From Ferrovibrio sp. MS7 (lineage in GTDB: Bacteria > Pseudomonadota > Alphaproteobacteria > Ferrovibrionales > Ferrovibrionaceae): a stretch of 64,000 bases of DNA. The notes under the pieces were generated by a model. The model did not search any database. It was given only the letters and a program-made list of their open reading frames with translations, and was not told the origin of the DNA. The DNA is taken from the NCBI RefSeq assembly GCF_038404985.1, contig NZ_JBBKBA010000002.1, positions 434,001 through 498,000 of the forward strand, in the 5' to 3' direction. The translations under genes were made by a program, and so were the position numbers. Numbering within the stretch: position 1 is the stretch's first letter; every line of letters starts with the position of its first letter. Of the stretch, positions 11,565-20,786 are shown piece by piece.

Positions 11565-12968
11565 TCATGCGGTGGAAATAAAATGCCAAACAATACCCAG
11601 CAAAGCCGCACCAGCCAGAGTCTTGGCCATTCCGAGCTTGAACCAGAACAGGGCCACGATTGAGCCAAGCATCAGCACCAGGGATGGCACATCCACTGAA
11701 GCCAGTATCGGCACATCGAGCGACAGGCCAAAGTCCGACACTTTCCGTACTTCCTTGAAGATGGTGTGTAGCGCGAACCAGATGGCGAGGTTCAGCACCA
11801 CCCCAACCACCGCGGCCGTGATTGCGGAAAGAGCCGCGCCAACCATTTTGTTGCCCCGCAGCTTCTCGATGAAGGGGGCGCCGAGAAAAATCCACAGGAA
11901 GCATGGCACGAATGTGACCCAGGTGGCCAATAAGCCGCCCAGGGTGCCGGCAAGCATCGGATGCAGCATGCCGGGATCGCGATATGCCCCCATGAAGCCG
12001 ACGAATTGCAGCACCATGATCAGCGGGCCGGGCGTGGTTTCCGCCATGCCGAGGCCGTCCAGCATTTCACCCGGCCGCAGCCAGCCGAAATTCTCCACTG
12101 CCTGCTGGGCGACATAGGCCAACACCGCATAGGCACCACCGAAGGTGACCACCGCCATCTGGCTGAAGAAGATGGCTATGTTGCTATAGACATTCCCCGG
12201 GCCAAACGCGAGCAACAGCGCAACAATCGGCCCGAACCAGAGCGCGACACAGATTGCGGCGACACGGAGCGACCATCCCGGTCCCGGCCGGGCATGCGCG
12301 GGAGCCTCCTCGCCAAGCAACGAGTCCGCATCCGCCACAACGCTGCCGCCCGCGGCCTTGTGCCCGCCCCCGACCAGGAAGCTGGCTATACCGGCGCGGC
12401 CCCCTCCATATCCCAGGATCGCAGCCGTGAGGACAATCCACGGGAAGCCGATCCCAAAAACAAAGATGCCGATGAAAGCGGCTGCCGCGATGAGCACCAT
12501 GGTGGTATTTTTCAACGCCCGCTTGCCGATGCGGATCACGGCCTCAAGCACGACAGCCAGCACCGCCGCTTTGAGGCCAAAAAACAAGCCCTGAATGACA
12601 CCAACGCCACCATACCCGGCATAAATCCAACTGAGTGCCATGATGGCGACTATGCCCGGCAATACGAACAGCATACCGGCGATCAGGCCGCCCAGGGTAC
12701 GATGCATCAGCCAGCCGATATAAACAGCAAGCTGCTGCGCCTCCGGCCCCGGCAGTAGCATGCAGTAGTTCAAGGCATGCAGGAAGCGGTTCTCGCCGAT
12801 CCACTTCTTTTCCTCGACGATGATCCGATGCATCACCGCAATCTGCCCTGCCGGCCCACCGAAACTGAGGGCGGCAACCCGTGCCCAGACGCGCATGGCT
12901 TCGCCCAGGGAAACCCCGTGGCTGGACACAGCCTTATGAGGAGACGGCGCCAGCTCACGAGCGGTCAT
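11565..12968 (-). CDS. chrA: chromate efflux transporter ChrA, long form
   Basis: 467 residues with 10-12 membrane helices in two homologous CHR halves. Each half carries the family's conserved pattern: SFGGPAGQIAVMH near residue 35 with the following LPGPEAQQLA, and VTFGGAYAVLAYV with TTPGPLIMVLQF in the second half. ChrA pumps chromate out across the inner membrane, probably by proton or anion exchange. It lies 24 bp after chrB on the same strand, so the two are likely co-transcribed as chrBA. A short acidic/Gly-rich cytoplasmic linker (about 200-235) separates the halves. Bidomain length (about 400-470) is normal for Proteobacteria. Confidence 0.95.
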   Translation of the reverse strand: MTARELAPSPHKAVSSHGVSLGEAMRVWARVAALSFGGPAGQIAVMHRIIVEEKKWIGENRFLHALNYCMLLPGPEAQQLAVYIGWLMHRTLGGLIAGMLFVLPGIVAIMALSWIYAGYGGVGVIQGLFFGLKAAVLAVVLEAVIRIGKRALKNTTMVLIAAAAFIGIFVFGIGFPWIVLTAAILGYGGGRAGIASFLVGGGHKAAGGSVVADADSLLGEEAPAHARPGPGWSLRVAAICVALWFGPIVALLLAFGPGNVYSNIAIFFSQMAVVTFGGAYAVLAYVAQQAVENFGWLRPGEMLDGLGMAETTPGPLIMVLQFVGFMGAYRDPGMLHPMLAGTLGGLLATWVTFVPCFLWIFLGAPFIEKLRGNKMVGAALSAITAAVVGVVLNLAIWFALHTIFKEVRKVSDFGLSLDVPILASVDVPSLVLMLGSIVALFWFKLGMAKTLAGAALLGIVWHFISTA

Positions 12969-12992
12969 GGCAATTGGCCTTTCATCCGCCAG

Positions 12993-13979
12993 CTAGCGAC
13001 CCTGCGCACGGAAGGATTCGTACAGGCCCTCGAATATCTCGGAGCCTTTGGTGATGCGTTCCTTGTCGTCCACGATGCTGGCTGCAATGCCGCCGAGCAG
13101 GCGGGCGATGCCGGGCGTTTCATCACGGCCATATTTGCCATCCTTCAGATCAATGTCATGGACAATCTCGGCAATGGCATCCAGGGCCGCATCCCTGATG
13201 CCACAGCGGGCAATCAGCACCTCGAAGGTGCAGCGGTCGCCCTCATGGGTGAACTCGCCCTGAAACATGTCAAAGCGCAGCTCACCTTTCCGTGGCTCAT
13301 AGCCCTTGGCCGGCACGAATTTGAAACCGGCAGCGGGATCGATGAACCGGCGTATAAGCCAGGCAGAGGCAATGCGATCGACCTGCACGCCGGCACGGGT
13401 GACCCAGGTCCGCTTCGTCAATTCCCCCAGCGCAGCATTTGCAACGGCCGGCATGGCTTGGCTCTCCCCGTCCTTCACGCGCGCCTCAAGAGCGGCGAGA
13501 ATGCCCTCGGTCCCCTCGCGGCGGTCGGCGCCAAAGAAGTCGATAGCGATGATCTGCTGCATGCGCGTGCGGAAGCGCGTCACCTGGGCCTTCACATCGG
13601 CACCGACTGCAGTCGCGTCGTCCCTGGCCGCAGTCGCCGGCAGCTTGCGTATATCCGCCGCAAGCGCCTGATAATCCGCATCCCGGGCATCATTGAATTT
13701 CGCCCGCACTTCCTGGTCGCTTAGACCTTCGATGAGCCGGGCCTCGCAGATCATCGCCTCGCCGCCACTTTCCGCAATTTCGCGCAGCAGCCACGCGAAG
13801 TCTTCCTGGCTTTGCTCTCCGATTGGCAGGGCATAGACGGTCTTCTTGACCGCCACCGCGCCGATGTCCTGCAGGCGCCGCCAGATTTTGACGCGCAAAT
13901 ATGCGGGCTTTGCCGGCAATTGGTGAATGAGCAGTAGCCAGCGGTCGATTGTCGGTGCGTGAACCCTCATGACCGCCAT
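12993..13979 (-). CDS. chrB: chromate resistance/regulatory protein ChrB
   Basis: 328 residues (ATG at 13979, alternative ATG three codons in). The N-terminal part (about 10-150) has the ChrB_N features WLLLIHQLPAKPAYLRVKIW and VKKTVYALP, resembling a winged-helix regulator; the C-terminal half (about 175-320) is the ChrB_C domain: VTRAGVQVDRIASAWLIRRFID, FVPAKGYEP, FTHEGDRCTFEVL. ChrB is a chromate-responsive transcriptional regulator in Ochrobactrum and relatives. Its gene precedes chrA on the minus strand and diverges from a second gene encoding only the C-terminal domain (14059-14526). Control of the chrBA promoter by ChrB is established for the family and inferred here. Confidence 0.93.
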   Translation of the reverse strand: MAVMRVHAPTIDRWLLLIHQLPAKPAYLRVKIWRRLQDIGAVAVKKTVYALPIGEQSQEDFAWLLREIAESGGEAMICEARLIEGLSDQEVRAKFNDARDADYQALAADIRKLPATAARDDATAVGADVKAQVTRFRTRMQQIIAIDFFGADRREGTEGILAALEARVKDGESQAMPAVANAALGELTKRTWVTRAGVQVDRIASAWLIRRFIDPAAGFKFVPAKGYEPRKGELRFDMFQGEFTHEGDRCTFEVLIARCGIRDAALDAIAEIVHDIDLKDGKYGRDETPGIARLLGGIAASIVDDKERITKGSEIFEGLYESFRAQGR

Positions 13980-14058
13980 CCTAGCCGCTTCAACGAAAAA
14001 TGCAACACTTGTATCTTATAATTATCTATGTATCATATTTCATATCATACCAAAGCGA
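13980..14058. promoter_or_regulatory. divergent promoter region between chrB and the ChrB-C-domain gene
   Basis: 79 bp separate the two start codons. The middle (about 14008-14052) is strikingly A/T-rich in a GC-rich neighbourhood and contains repeated TATC/GATA-type words (TATCTTATA, TATGTATCATAT, TCATATCATA). It must contain promoters for both directions and is the likely binding site of ChrB. Exact -35/-10 boxes cannot be assigned with confidence. Confidence 0.5.
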
Positions 14059-14526
14059 ATGAGCATCGATATGAAATGGATTACCCGCGAACGCCCGAAG
14101 ATCGACCGGATCGCTTGTCCCTGGCTGATTGCCCGTTTCATCGATAGCGAGCCGGAATTCCTCTATGTGCCAAGCGGCCAGGTTCTTGAAATCGCCGGGC
14201 GCACCGGGGCCATCCCCTATGACATTCCGGGGGTTAAGTTCACCCATGCCGGAGAGAAATGCAGCTTTGATGCCTTCCTGGAGCAATACGCACTGACCGA
14301 TGGCGCGCTTCAGCAGTTGGCCAGGATTGTCCGGGGTGCCGATACGTCGCGGCTTGAATTGACACCGCAGTCGCCCGGCCTGTTGGCCATCTCACTGGGG
14401 CTCAGCGCGCTCTTCACTGATGACCATGAGATGCTGCGGCATGGCATGGTGATGTACGACGCATTGTATGCCTGGTGCAGAAGCGGGCAGGACGAAAACC
14501 ACTCATGGCCACCACGCCCCAGCTAG
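14059..14526 (+). CDS. stand-alone ChrB C-terminal-domain protein (chromate resistance)
   Basis: 155 residues from the ATG at 14059. The whole protein matches the C-terminal half of ChrB encoded next door: IDRIACPWLIARFID (about 14-28) corresponds to VDRIASAWLIRRFID, followed by FLYVPSG, VKFTHAGEKCSFDAFL (the FTHEGDRCTFE region) and a helical C-terminus with FTDDHEML and YDALYAW. The N-terminal regulatory half is missing, so it cannot be a DNA-binding regulator of the usual kind. It may carry whatever chemical or sensing function the C-domain has. It is divergent from chrB and shares the A/T-rich control region. Confidence 0.85.
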   Translation: MSIDMKWITRERPKIDRIACPWLIARFIDSEPEFLYVPSGQVLEIAGRTGAIPYDIPGVKFTHAGEKCSFDAFLEQYALTDGALQQLARIVRGADTSRLELTPQSPGLLAISLGLSALFTDDHEMLRHGMVMYDALYAWCRSGQDENHSWPPRPS

Positions 14527-14547
14527 GGCGGTTTCGTGTCATCGACA

Positions 14548-14811
14548 CTATTCCATGAAATGCTCAAGACTCTTTGGCGGCCGATAGGGCTTGGCTCCTG
14601 GTGGGCGTGCCGTGGCGCGCTGCAATGCTTTCGCGAAGCAGAGCTTGCCTTCCTGGGTATCCGGCCGAAAGCCTTTCTCGGCGCAATCCTCCCGGATTCT
14701 GGCATGGTAGCTGCGCTGCCACTCCTCGGTACTGCATCCCGAAAGCAGGAGGCTTATGCCGATCACAATGGCGTAGCCGCGCATTGGCACGATTGAGTGG
14801 CTTTTTATCAT
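14548..14811 (-). CDS. small lipoprotein closing the heavy-metal RND operon
   Basis: 87 residues. The start ATG at 14811 overlaps the stop of the preceding outer-membrane factor gene (ATGA), so translation is coupled. A signal peptide ends in the lipobox LLLSGC (C26). The mature part contains YHARIREDCAEKG (about 35-47), then RPDT and CFAKALQ (about 58-64). The same layout (LLLSGC, YHAAIRQECQAKG, PDT, CFAKGLH) occurs in the 79-residue lipoprotein at 39498-39737, which closes the other RND operon of the island with the same ATGA overlap. The function is unknown. Recurrence at the end of two RND operons suggests a pump-associated role in the periplasm or outer membrane. Confidence 0.8.
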   Translation of the reverse strand: MIKSHSIVPMRGYAIVIGISLLLSGCSTEEWQRSYHARIREDCAEKGFRPDTQEGKLCFAKALQRATARPPGAKPYRPPKSLEHFME

Positions 14812-16250
14812 TCTCGACTGCCGACAATTCTTGCCAGAAGGGGAATACCAGCCGCAGTCTCGAAAAGTGGCTGCTGCAAGGCATCCTCCAGCATTTCGAG
14901 GGCCTGGCGTTGCTGAACGCCCGCCTCATATCTTGCTAGTTCGGCAACACCGATCTCGATATCGGCCGACATCACGGTCGAGCGGTCGAGCTCTCCTAGC
15001 TGCACGCCCCGCTGCAGCTGCCGGCGCCGGCCGGTCTGGCTGGCGAGCTGGCTGCTGGCTAATTCCGCCATCCGCATTGAAGCGCGGTGATTGGTCAGCG
15101 CCGTGTCGATTGCGGCAATGATCTGGGCCTGCAATGCCGTGAAGCGGGCAGCTGCCTCCTGCCGGCGCGCGGTCATTTCCGCAATTGGGCCCTGATTCCG
15201 ATTGAAGATCGGCAGTTCGCCGCCAATCTCGAAAGAGTATTTATGATCCCCCTGATCATAGGTATAGCCGGGCCCCAAGGTCAGGTTGGAGAATTGCTTG
15301 GCGATCTCCAAACGCAAAGCTCCCTGGGCCGCTTCGTATTCGGCGAGCAATGCCAGCACATCGCTGCGGCTTTCCAAGGCAGTGCGCCGGAGATCTGGGG
15401 CCGTTATGGACGCAATCCGCACCTGCGCGGCCGGCATCTCGATCTCCACTAGGCGTGGCTCGATATTCGCCAGCGCCTTCAATGGAACGCCGATTGCCGA
15501 TGCCAACTTTGCACGGGCCTCTTCGGCCTGACGGCCGGCCTCAGCTGCCGCAAGCCGCAGCTGATTGAGATTGATCCTCTCGCGCGACACATCAAGGGAT
15601 GTCGCCTCCCCCACGATGAAGCGCCGCTCAAGAACACCGACAAACTCTTCTTGCAGGTCGGCCCGCTTGTTGACCAGATCCTGCCGTCCTTGTGCGGCCC
15701 AGAGCGCCAGCAAAGCCGAACGCACCTGCCCGCGGACTTGCCATGAAGCAGTTGTCAGGTCATGGCGTGCCGCCTCCACCATGCTCTCGGACTGGGCAAT
15801 CCTGGCATCGCGCTGGCCCGTGGCATCGACCAAGAGGCTGACGACAGCACCAATGGTCCAGGGCGATGGCGTGGATACCGTCTGGTTGAAGGATGGCAGC
15901 AAGCTGAGGAGTGGATTGGGGCGCTGCTTCGCAGTCTGCACACTGGCTTCCGCAACGGCCAGCTTGGCGCGGGACAACTCAATGTCTGGATGGAAGTACA
16001 ATGCCGCAAGGGTGAGGTTGGAGAGGTTCCAGTCCCCTGCTCTGGCGCCAGGCCTGGCTGCCTCGATGAAGCGCGCGAGGCGCTGATCATCAAGGCTGCG
16101 GGTTTCGAGTACCGCAGCGGTTTCTGCAGCTACAATCGGGCTGGCCTTGTATTCCGCGCAGCCGGCCAGTAATACGGCAGTACCTGCCACCATCCATAGC
16201 GCGGCGCTTCCGCGGCCACCCTTCCGGCTCTTATAATCGATCAGTCGCAT
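14808..16250 (-). CDS. TolC/CzcC-family outer-membrane factor of RND efflux
   Basis: 480 residues. An N-terminal signal segment carries a lipoprotein-like LLAGC near residue 30. The rest is the two-repeat OEP fold: first repeat with LTLAALYFHPDIELSRAKLA and a long coiled-coil of Ala/Gln/Arg-rich helices, second repeat with LPIFNRNQGPIAEMTARRQ (about 345-365), a typical CzcC/CusC motif, and YEAGVQQRQALEMLEDAL near the end. It would form the outer-membrane channel for the RND pump encoded upstream. It overlaps the DUF3240 gene by 1 bp and the following lipoprotein gene by 4 bp. Confidence 0.9.
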   Translation of the reverse strand: MRLIDYKSRKGGRGSAALWMVAGTAVLLAGCAEYKASPIVAAETAAVLETRSLDDQRLARFIEAARPGARAGDWNLSNLTLAALYFHPDIELSRAKLAVAEASVQTAKQRPNPLLSLLPSFNQTVSTPSPWTIGAVVSLLVDATGQRDARIAQSESMVEAARHDLTTASWQVRGQVRSALLALWAAQGRQDLVNKRADLQEEFVGVLERRFIVGEATSLDVSRERINLNQLRLAAAEAGRQAEEARAKLASAIGVPLKALANIEPRLVEIEMPAAQVRIASITAPDLRRTALESRSDVLALLAEYEAAQGALRLEIAKQFSNLTLGPGYTYDQGDHKYSFEIGGELPIFNRNQGPIAEMTARRQEAAARFTALQAQIIAAIDTALTNHRASMRMAELASSQLASQTGRRRQLQRGVQLGELDRSTVMSADIEIGVAELARYEAGVQQRQALEMLEDALQQPLFETAAGIPLLARIVGSRE

Positions 16251-16561
16251 CAGATTTCCCCTGCATCGGATATGGTATACAGCCGGTACACGACACCGCG
16301 CCCCGGCATGGCCTGCTTGATCTCATCAAGCACGGCACCGGCCTCTGCTTCTTGCACGATCACGACAATCTCCACGCCCCGCACCCGGCCATGGACCCGT
16401 TCCATGGCCGTGCGATAGGCGATGTTGGCGCCGTAGGCGTTGATATCGCGGATGGTGAAGCCGGCGCTGGCAGCAACCGGGTTCGCCAGCAGGATATCAG
16501 CCAGCTTCTCCTCGAATGCCTTCGGCACCAGAAGGGTCAGACATGCTAGTTGCGTTGTCAT
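16250..16561 (-). CDS. DUF3240 family protein (PII-like fold)
   Basis: 103 residues. The sequence matches the DUF3240 pattern: a first beta strand LACLTLLVPKAFEEKLADIL, a central loop with FTIRDINAYGANI and the tail GRGVVYRLYTISDAGEI. DUF3240 proteins have a ferredoxin-like, PII-related fold and are encoded next to CusA/CzcA-type transporters in many Proteobacteria. They are thought to act as small cytosolic partners or sensors, but no biochemical role is established. Its ATG overlaps the TGA of the RND transporter upstream and its stop touches the outer-membrane factor gene. Confidence 0.85.
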   Translation of the reverse strand: MTTQLACLTLLVPKAFEEKLADILLANPVAASAGFTIRDINAYGANIAYRTAMERVHGRVRGVEIVVIVQEAEAGAVLDEIKQAMPGRGVVYRLYTISDAGEI

Positions 16562-19500
16562 GCGATGGCCTCGCGGCTGGAAGTACCGAAACGGCGATAG
16601 AGGACAGGCAGTACCACGAGCGTCAGCAAGGTGGAGCTGACAATGCCGCCGATCACCACGATGGCCAGGGGGCGCTGCACTTCCGAGCCAGGGCCCGTTG
16701 CGAATAGCAACGGCAACAGCCCGAAGGCGGTGATACTGGCCGTGAGCAGCACGGGCCGCATTCGGCGCAAGGCGCCATCCACGACCAGAATTGCCTGGGC
16801 GACGCCTTCCTCGCGCAGCTGGTTGAAATAACTGACCAGCACCAATCCATTCAGGACCGCAATGCCAAGCAAGGCGATGAAGCCGACCGAGGCTGGAACC
16901 GACAGATACTCACCCGAAATCCAGAGGGCGAAGACGCCGCCGATCATCGCGAACGGGATGTTCACGAAGACCAGCACCGCCTGGCGCACCGACGAGAAGG
17001 TGGCGAACAGGATGATGAAGATCAGCCCAAGGGCGATCGGCACCACGATCTGAAGCCGCGCCGCGGCGCGCTGCTGGTTCTCGAATTGGCCGCCCCACTT
17101 CAGGCTATAGCCCGCCGGCAGCGGCACATCCTTTGCAACGGCCGCCTTGGCCTCTTCAACGAAGCCGACGAGATCACGGCCCTGCACATTGCTCTGCACG
17201 ATAGCCATGCGCAGTCCGCTTTCGCGGTCGATCTTCACCGAACCGTCGATCCGCTCCAGGGTGGCTACCGAGGAAAGCGGGATGGAGCGGCCGTCATCAA
17301 GGATGATGTTCAGGTTGGAGAACAGCGCGGGCGACTGCCGGATGGCTTCCGTCCCCCTCAGAATGATCGGGGTGCGGCGACCGTCCTCGAGAACGATGCC
17401 CAGGTCCTGGCCGACAATCTGCGCCCGCAGGGAGTCGGCAATGTCATCCACGCTCAAGCCATAACGCCCGGCACTCATGCGGTCGACCTTGACGCTGAGA
17501 TACTGCACGCCCTCGTTCAGCGTAGTGAAGACATCCTCGCTGCCGGATACGCCCTGCAGGCGGGTGGTGATCTGTTCTGCCAAGCGGTTCAGGGTTGGAA
17601 TATCCGGCCCGAAGATCTTCACCGCGACATCGCCGCGAACGCCGATGATCATCTCCTGCACACGCATGTCGATCGGCTGCGTGAAGCTGTAGGAGATGCC
17701 AGGCAGCTGATTGAGTGCCCGGCGCAGTTCGGACATCATCCATTCCTTGTCCTGCTGCCGCCATTCGGCCTCCGGCTTCAGGATCAGGTAGGTATCCGTC
17801 TGGTTCAGGCCCATCGGATCGAGGCCCAGTTCATCCGAACCTGCCCGCGCCACGATGCTGATGACCTCGGGAACCTCCCGCATCAGCATCTGATGGATTT
17901 TCAGATCGATGGCGGCGGTTTCCTCCAGGCTGACCGAAGGCAGCTTCTCGATACCGACAATAATGCTCCCCTCATCCATGGTCGGCATGAAGGTCTTGCC
18001 GATCTGGGTGAAAACGCCGGCGGTGGCGAGCAGAAGCGCCGCGCCGACGATCAGTACCGGACGCTCATGGTTGAGCGCCCAGCGCAAGGTGGGCAGGTAA
18101 ATCCCCGACGCCTTGCGGACCAGCCAGGGATCGGAATGGCCCTTCCGCTTCAGGATGAAGGAGGCAAGAACCGGCAGAACCGTCAGCGACAACAGCAGCG
18201 AGCTGCCGAGCGCGAAGACAATTGCCAGGGCTACCGGCACGAACAGCTTCCCTTCCAGCCCCTGCAAAGTGAGCAGCGGCAGGAAAACGATGATGATGAT
18301 CGCAATGCCGGACGCCACCGGCACCACAACCTCCTTGGTGGCCCGGAATATGGTATTCAGCAGCGGCGCATTCGCCGCGCCCCGGTCATGCTCAAGATGA
18401 GAAACCACATTCTCGACCACCACGATGGCAGCATCGATCAGCATGCCGATGGCGATGGCCAAGCCACCAAGGCTCATGAGGTTGGCCGAAAGCCCGGTCC
18501 AGCGCATCAGCAGGAAGGTCGCCAAGGCTGCCAGGGGCAGGGTAAGTGCCACGACGAAAGCGGCACGCCAGTCCCCCAGGAACAGGAGCAGGAGGATCAG
18601 CACCAGGACGATGGCCTCGAGCAGAGCTTTCGACACGGTGCCGACGGCCCGGTCGACCAAGCTGCTGCGGTCATAGAATGTCTCGATGGTCACGCCCGGG
18701 GGCAATGTTGGCTGCAGCTCCGTCAGCTTCTGCTGCACGGCATTGACAACCTCACGGGCATTGGCGCCCCGCAGGCCAAGCACCAGGCCCTGTACGGCCT
18801 CGCCTTTGCCATCTTTGGTGACGACGCCGTAGCGGGTGACGCTACCGATCTTGACGGTTGCGACATCGCCTAGCCGGACAACGCTGGAGCCATTGGACGC
18901 CACCACGATGGCACTCAGGTCATCGAGCGTCGCAATGTTGCCTTCGGCCCGGACAAGCAGGACTTCCTCGCCTTCGCTCAGCCGCCCGGCACCATCATTA
19001 CGGTTATTCGCCTCAATGGCCTTACGGAGCTTCTCCACGGAAACGCCATAGGCCGACATCGCAGCATTATTGGGAACAACCTCGAAGCTCCGGACCAGGC
19101 CGCCCAGGGCGTTCACATCGGCAACGCCAGGAAGAGTCCGCAGCGCCGGCCGGATCACCCAATCGAGCAACGTGCGGCGCTCGGTCAGCGACAGATCGCC
19201 GCCTTCGATGGTGAACATGAACATTTCGCCAAGCGGCGTGGTGATAGGCGCCAGGCCGCCGCTGATTCCGGTCGGCAAATCCTTCGATATATTGGCCAGG
19301 CGTTCCGCTACCTGATTGCGCGCCCAGTAGATATCCACTCCCTCCTCGAAATCGATGGTGACGTCGGTCAGGGCGTATTTGGTCACCGAGCGCACGATCC
19401 GCTTGTTTGGAATGCCGAGCATCTCGATTTCGATGGGCGCCGTGATGCGCGCTTCCACTTCCTCCGGCGTCATACCCGGAGCCTTCATGATCACCTTCAC

Positions 19501-19644
19501 CTGAACCGGGGATACATCCGGGTAAGCGTCGATGGGTAATTGCCGGAAGGCATAGGCGCCGCCGGCGATCAACATGATTGTCAGCAGCAGGACAAAGAGG
19601 CGCTGCGCCAGTGAATATTCTACGATCCTTCCCAGTTGGGACAT
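16558..19644 (-). CDS. heavy-metal efflux RND transporter, CusA/CzcA family
   Basis: 1028 residues, full length for the HME-RND family, with 12 membrane helices and two large periplasmic loops. The N-terminus has the LPIDAYPDVSPVQV signature (about 36-49). Helix IV carries GGLAIAIGMLIDAAIVVVEN (393-412), with D404 as the proton-relay residue. This AIG-x-x-IDAAIV form resembles CusA and the HME4/HME5 subgroups rather than the DFG-x-x-VDGAV form of CzcA seen in the second pump here (39734-42970). The metal is not fixed by the sequence. The neighbouring HupE permease, DmeR-like sensor and NreB-like exporter point to nickel/cobalt, as inference. It is coupled to the adaptor gene (start one base after its stop) and DUF3240 (ATGA overlap). 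Confidence 0.94.
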   Translation of the reverse strand: MSQLGRIVEYSLAQRLFVLLLTIMLIAGGAYAFRQLPIDAYPDVSPVQVKVIMKAPGMTPEEVEARITAPIEIEMLGIPNKRIVRSVTKYALTDVTIDFEEGVDIYWARNQVAERLANISKDLPTGISGGLAPITTPLGEMFMFTIEGGDLSLTERRTLLDWVIRPALRTLPGVADVNALGGLVRSFEVVPNNAAMSAYGVSVEKLRKAIEANNRNDGAGRLSEGEEVLLVRAEGNIATLDDLSAIVVASNGSSVVRLGDVATVKIGSVTRYGVVTKDGKGEAVQGLVLGLRGANAREVVNAVQQKLTELQPTLPPGVTIETFYDRSSLVDRAVGTVSKALLEAIVLVLILLLLFLGDWRAAFVVALTLPLAALATFLLMRWTGLSANLMSLGGLAIAIGMLIDAAIVVVENVVSHLEHDRGAANAPLLNTIFRATKEVVVPVASGIAIIIIVFLPLLTLQGLEGKLFVPVALAIVFALGSSLLLSLTVLPVLASFILKRKGHSDPWLVRKASGIYLPTLRWALNHERPVLIVGAALLLATAGVFTQIGKTFMPTMDEGSIIVGIEKLPSVSLEETAAIDLKIHQMLMREVPEVISIVARAGSDELGLDPMGLNQTDTYLILKPEAEWRQQDKEWMMSELRRALNQLPGISYSFTQPIDMRVQEMIIGVRGDVAVKIFGPDIPTLNRLAEQITTRLQGVSGSEDVFTTLNEGVQYLSVKVDRMSAGRYGLSVDDIADSLRAQIVGQDLGIVLEDGRRTPIILRGTEAIRQSPALFSNLNIILDDGRSIPLSSVATLERIDGSVKIDRESGLRMAIVQSNVQGRDLVGFVEEAKAAVAKDVPLPAGYSLKWGGQFENQQRAAARLQIVVPIALGLIFIILFATFSSVRQAVLVFVNIPFAMIGGVFALWISGEYLSVPASVGFIALLGIAVLNGLVLVSYFNQLREEGVAQAILVVDGALRRMRPVLLTASITAFGLLPLLFATGPGSEVQRPLAIVVIGGIVSSTLLTLVVLPVLYRRFGTSSREAIA

Positions 19645-20766
19645 TTACTCGCCCCCGCCGAGGCCACGCATCGCGCCCTTCAGGGCAACAAGGCCGCGAA
19701 CCGCAATCTTGTCTTCACCACTCAGTTCACCCGTGATCATGGTAATGTCGGTCGCCTCATGCTGAACCTGCACGGCGACGGGCTGGTAGCCGCCGTCGAT
19801 TTCTTTCAGCACGAACACATCGCTGCCCATGCGGACGAGCGAGGCGGGTGGCACATTCCAGTATTTAAGCTCCCGGCCCAGGGCAAATTGCACCCGCGTC
19901 TCGACAAACTGGCCAGGACGCAGCTTTGCATTCTGGTTATCAATCTCGGCCCGCACCGTGATCGCCTGGCTGGTAGCATCCACCGTGCTGCCGATGGCAG
20001 TGATCTTGCCCTTGGCATCTACGCCCGGAATGATCACCTCGGCGCCCAGTTCAACACGGCTGATCTGCACCGATGGCACCTGCACTTCAAGCCAGAGCAC
20101 GGAAAGCTGGGCAATTTTCAGCAATGCGCCGCCGGCCTCAATATTCTGACCGACCGAAGCCGCCACCTCGATAACAGCGCCCTCCATCGGCGATTGGACT
20201 GTTATGGCACCCACGGGCACCCGGCTTGCCGCGAGCGCGGCAATGGCAGAATCCGCCATGCCGCTCATCTGTAGCGCCAGCCGGCGCTCGACCGTCGTTG
20301 CTGTCGCATTCGTGAGTTCGTTGCGGGTGGCAAGTACCTGCTTTGGCGAAACCACACGGTCTTGAGACAGCGCCTGTTCACGGGCAAGCGTCTCCCTGAG
20401 GTATTGTTCCTGCGCAACAGACTGGATGTACTCCAGCTGAGTCTTCAGAAGCTCTGGGCTTGCTACCTGGGCAAGCGGCTGGCCTTGCTTCACCATCTGC
20501 TCGGGCGCCACCAGCAGGGTTTCGATGCGGCCGCCCATGACGGGCCCCACATGCCTGATCTTCTGCGGCGGGATAACGACGCGGGCAAGAAAGCCCTGGC
20601 TGGCAGCACCTGCTGTCTGTGACAGCACCGCAGTCTCGATCCCGACCAGCTTGGCCTGGTCCTTGGTGATCTTGAGCGGCTCGGCCGCGAAGGCGGCCGG
20701 ATTGCTCAGAATGCCAGCCACCACAATCACCGTGGCGCCCGACAACATTACGTTGCGATAGTTCAT
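19645..20766 (-). CDS. RND periplasmic adaptor (CzcB/CusB-like)
   Basis: 373 residues with a Sec signal peptide (cleavage probably after AAFA near residue 28). The lipoyl half-motif VVIPPQKIRHVGPVMGGRIE (about 65-84) and the partner VQSPMEGAVIEVAASVGQNI flank an alpha-hairpin (about 100-195). Beta-barrel and membrane-proximal domains follow (LRPGQFVETRVQFALG, about 290-305). It joins the RND pump to the outer-membrane channel. No Met-rich CusB metal-binding motif is seen, so a copper/silver assignment is not supported. It lies second-to-last in a minus-strand gene string from 22614 to 14548 and ends one base before the RND start. Confidence 0.9.
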   Translation of the reverse strand: MNYRNVMLSGATVIVVAGILSNPAAFAAEPLKITKDQAKLVGIETAVLSQTAGAASQGFLARVVIPPQKIRHVGPVMGGRIETLLVAPEQMVKQGQPLAQVASPELLKTQLEYIQSVAQEQYLRETLAREQALSQDRVVSPKQVLATRNELTNATATTVERRLALQMSGMADSAIAALAASRVPVGAITVQSPMEGAVIEVAASVGQNIEAGGALLKIAQLSVLWLEVQVPSVQISRVELGAEVIIPGVDAKGKITAIGSTVDATSQAITVRAEIDNQNAKLRPGQFVETRVQFALGRELKYWNVPPASLVRMGSDVFVLKEIDGGYQPVAVQVQHEATDITMITGELSGEDKIAVRGLVALKGAMRGLGGGE

Positions 20767-20786
20767 TTCTTTCTTCCCGGGTTCGG

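Noticed and set aside
17086-18873. Plus-strand ORF of 595 codons
   Set aside because: Antisense of the RND transporter at 16558-19644; no domains, while the minus strand has complete HME-RND features.
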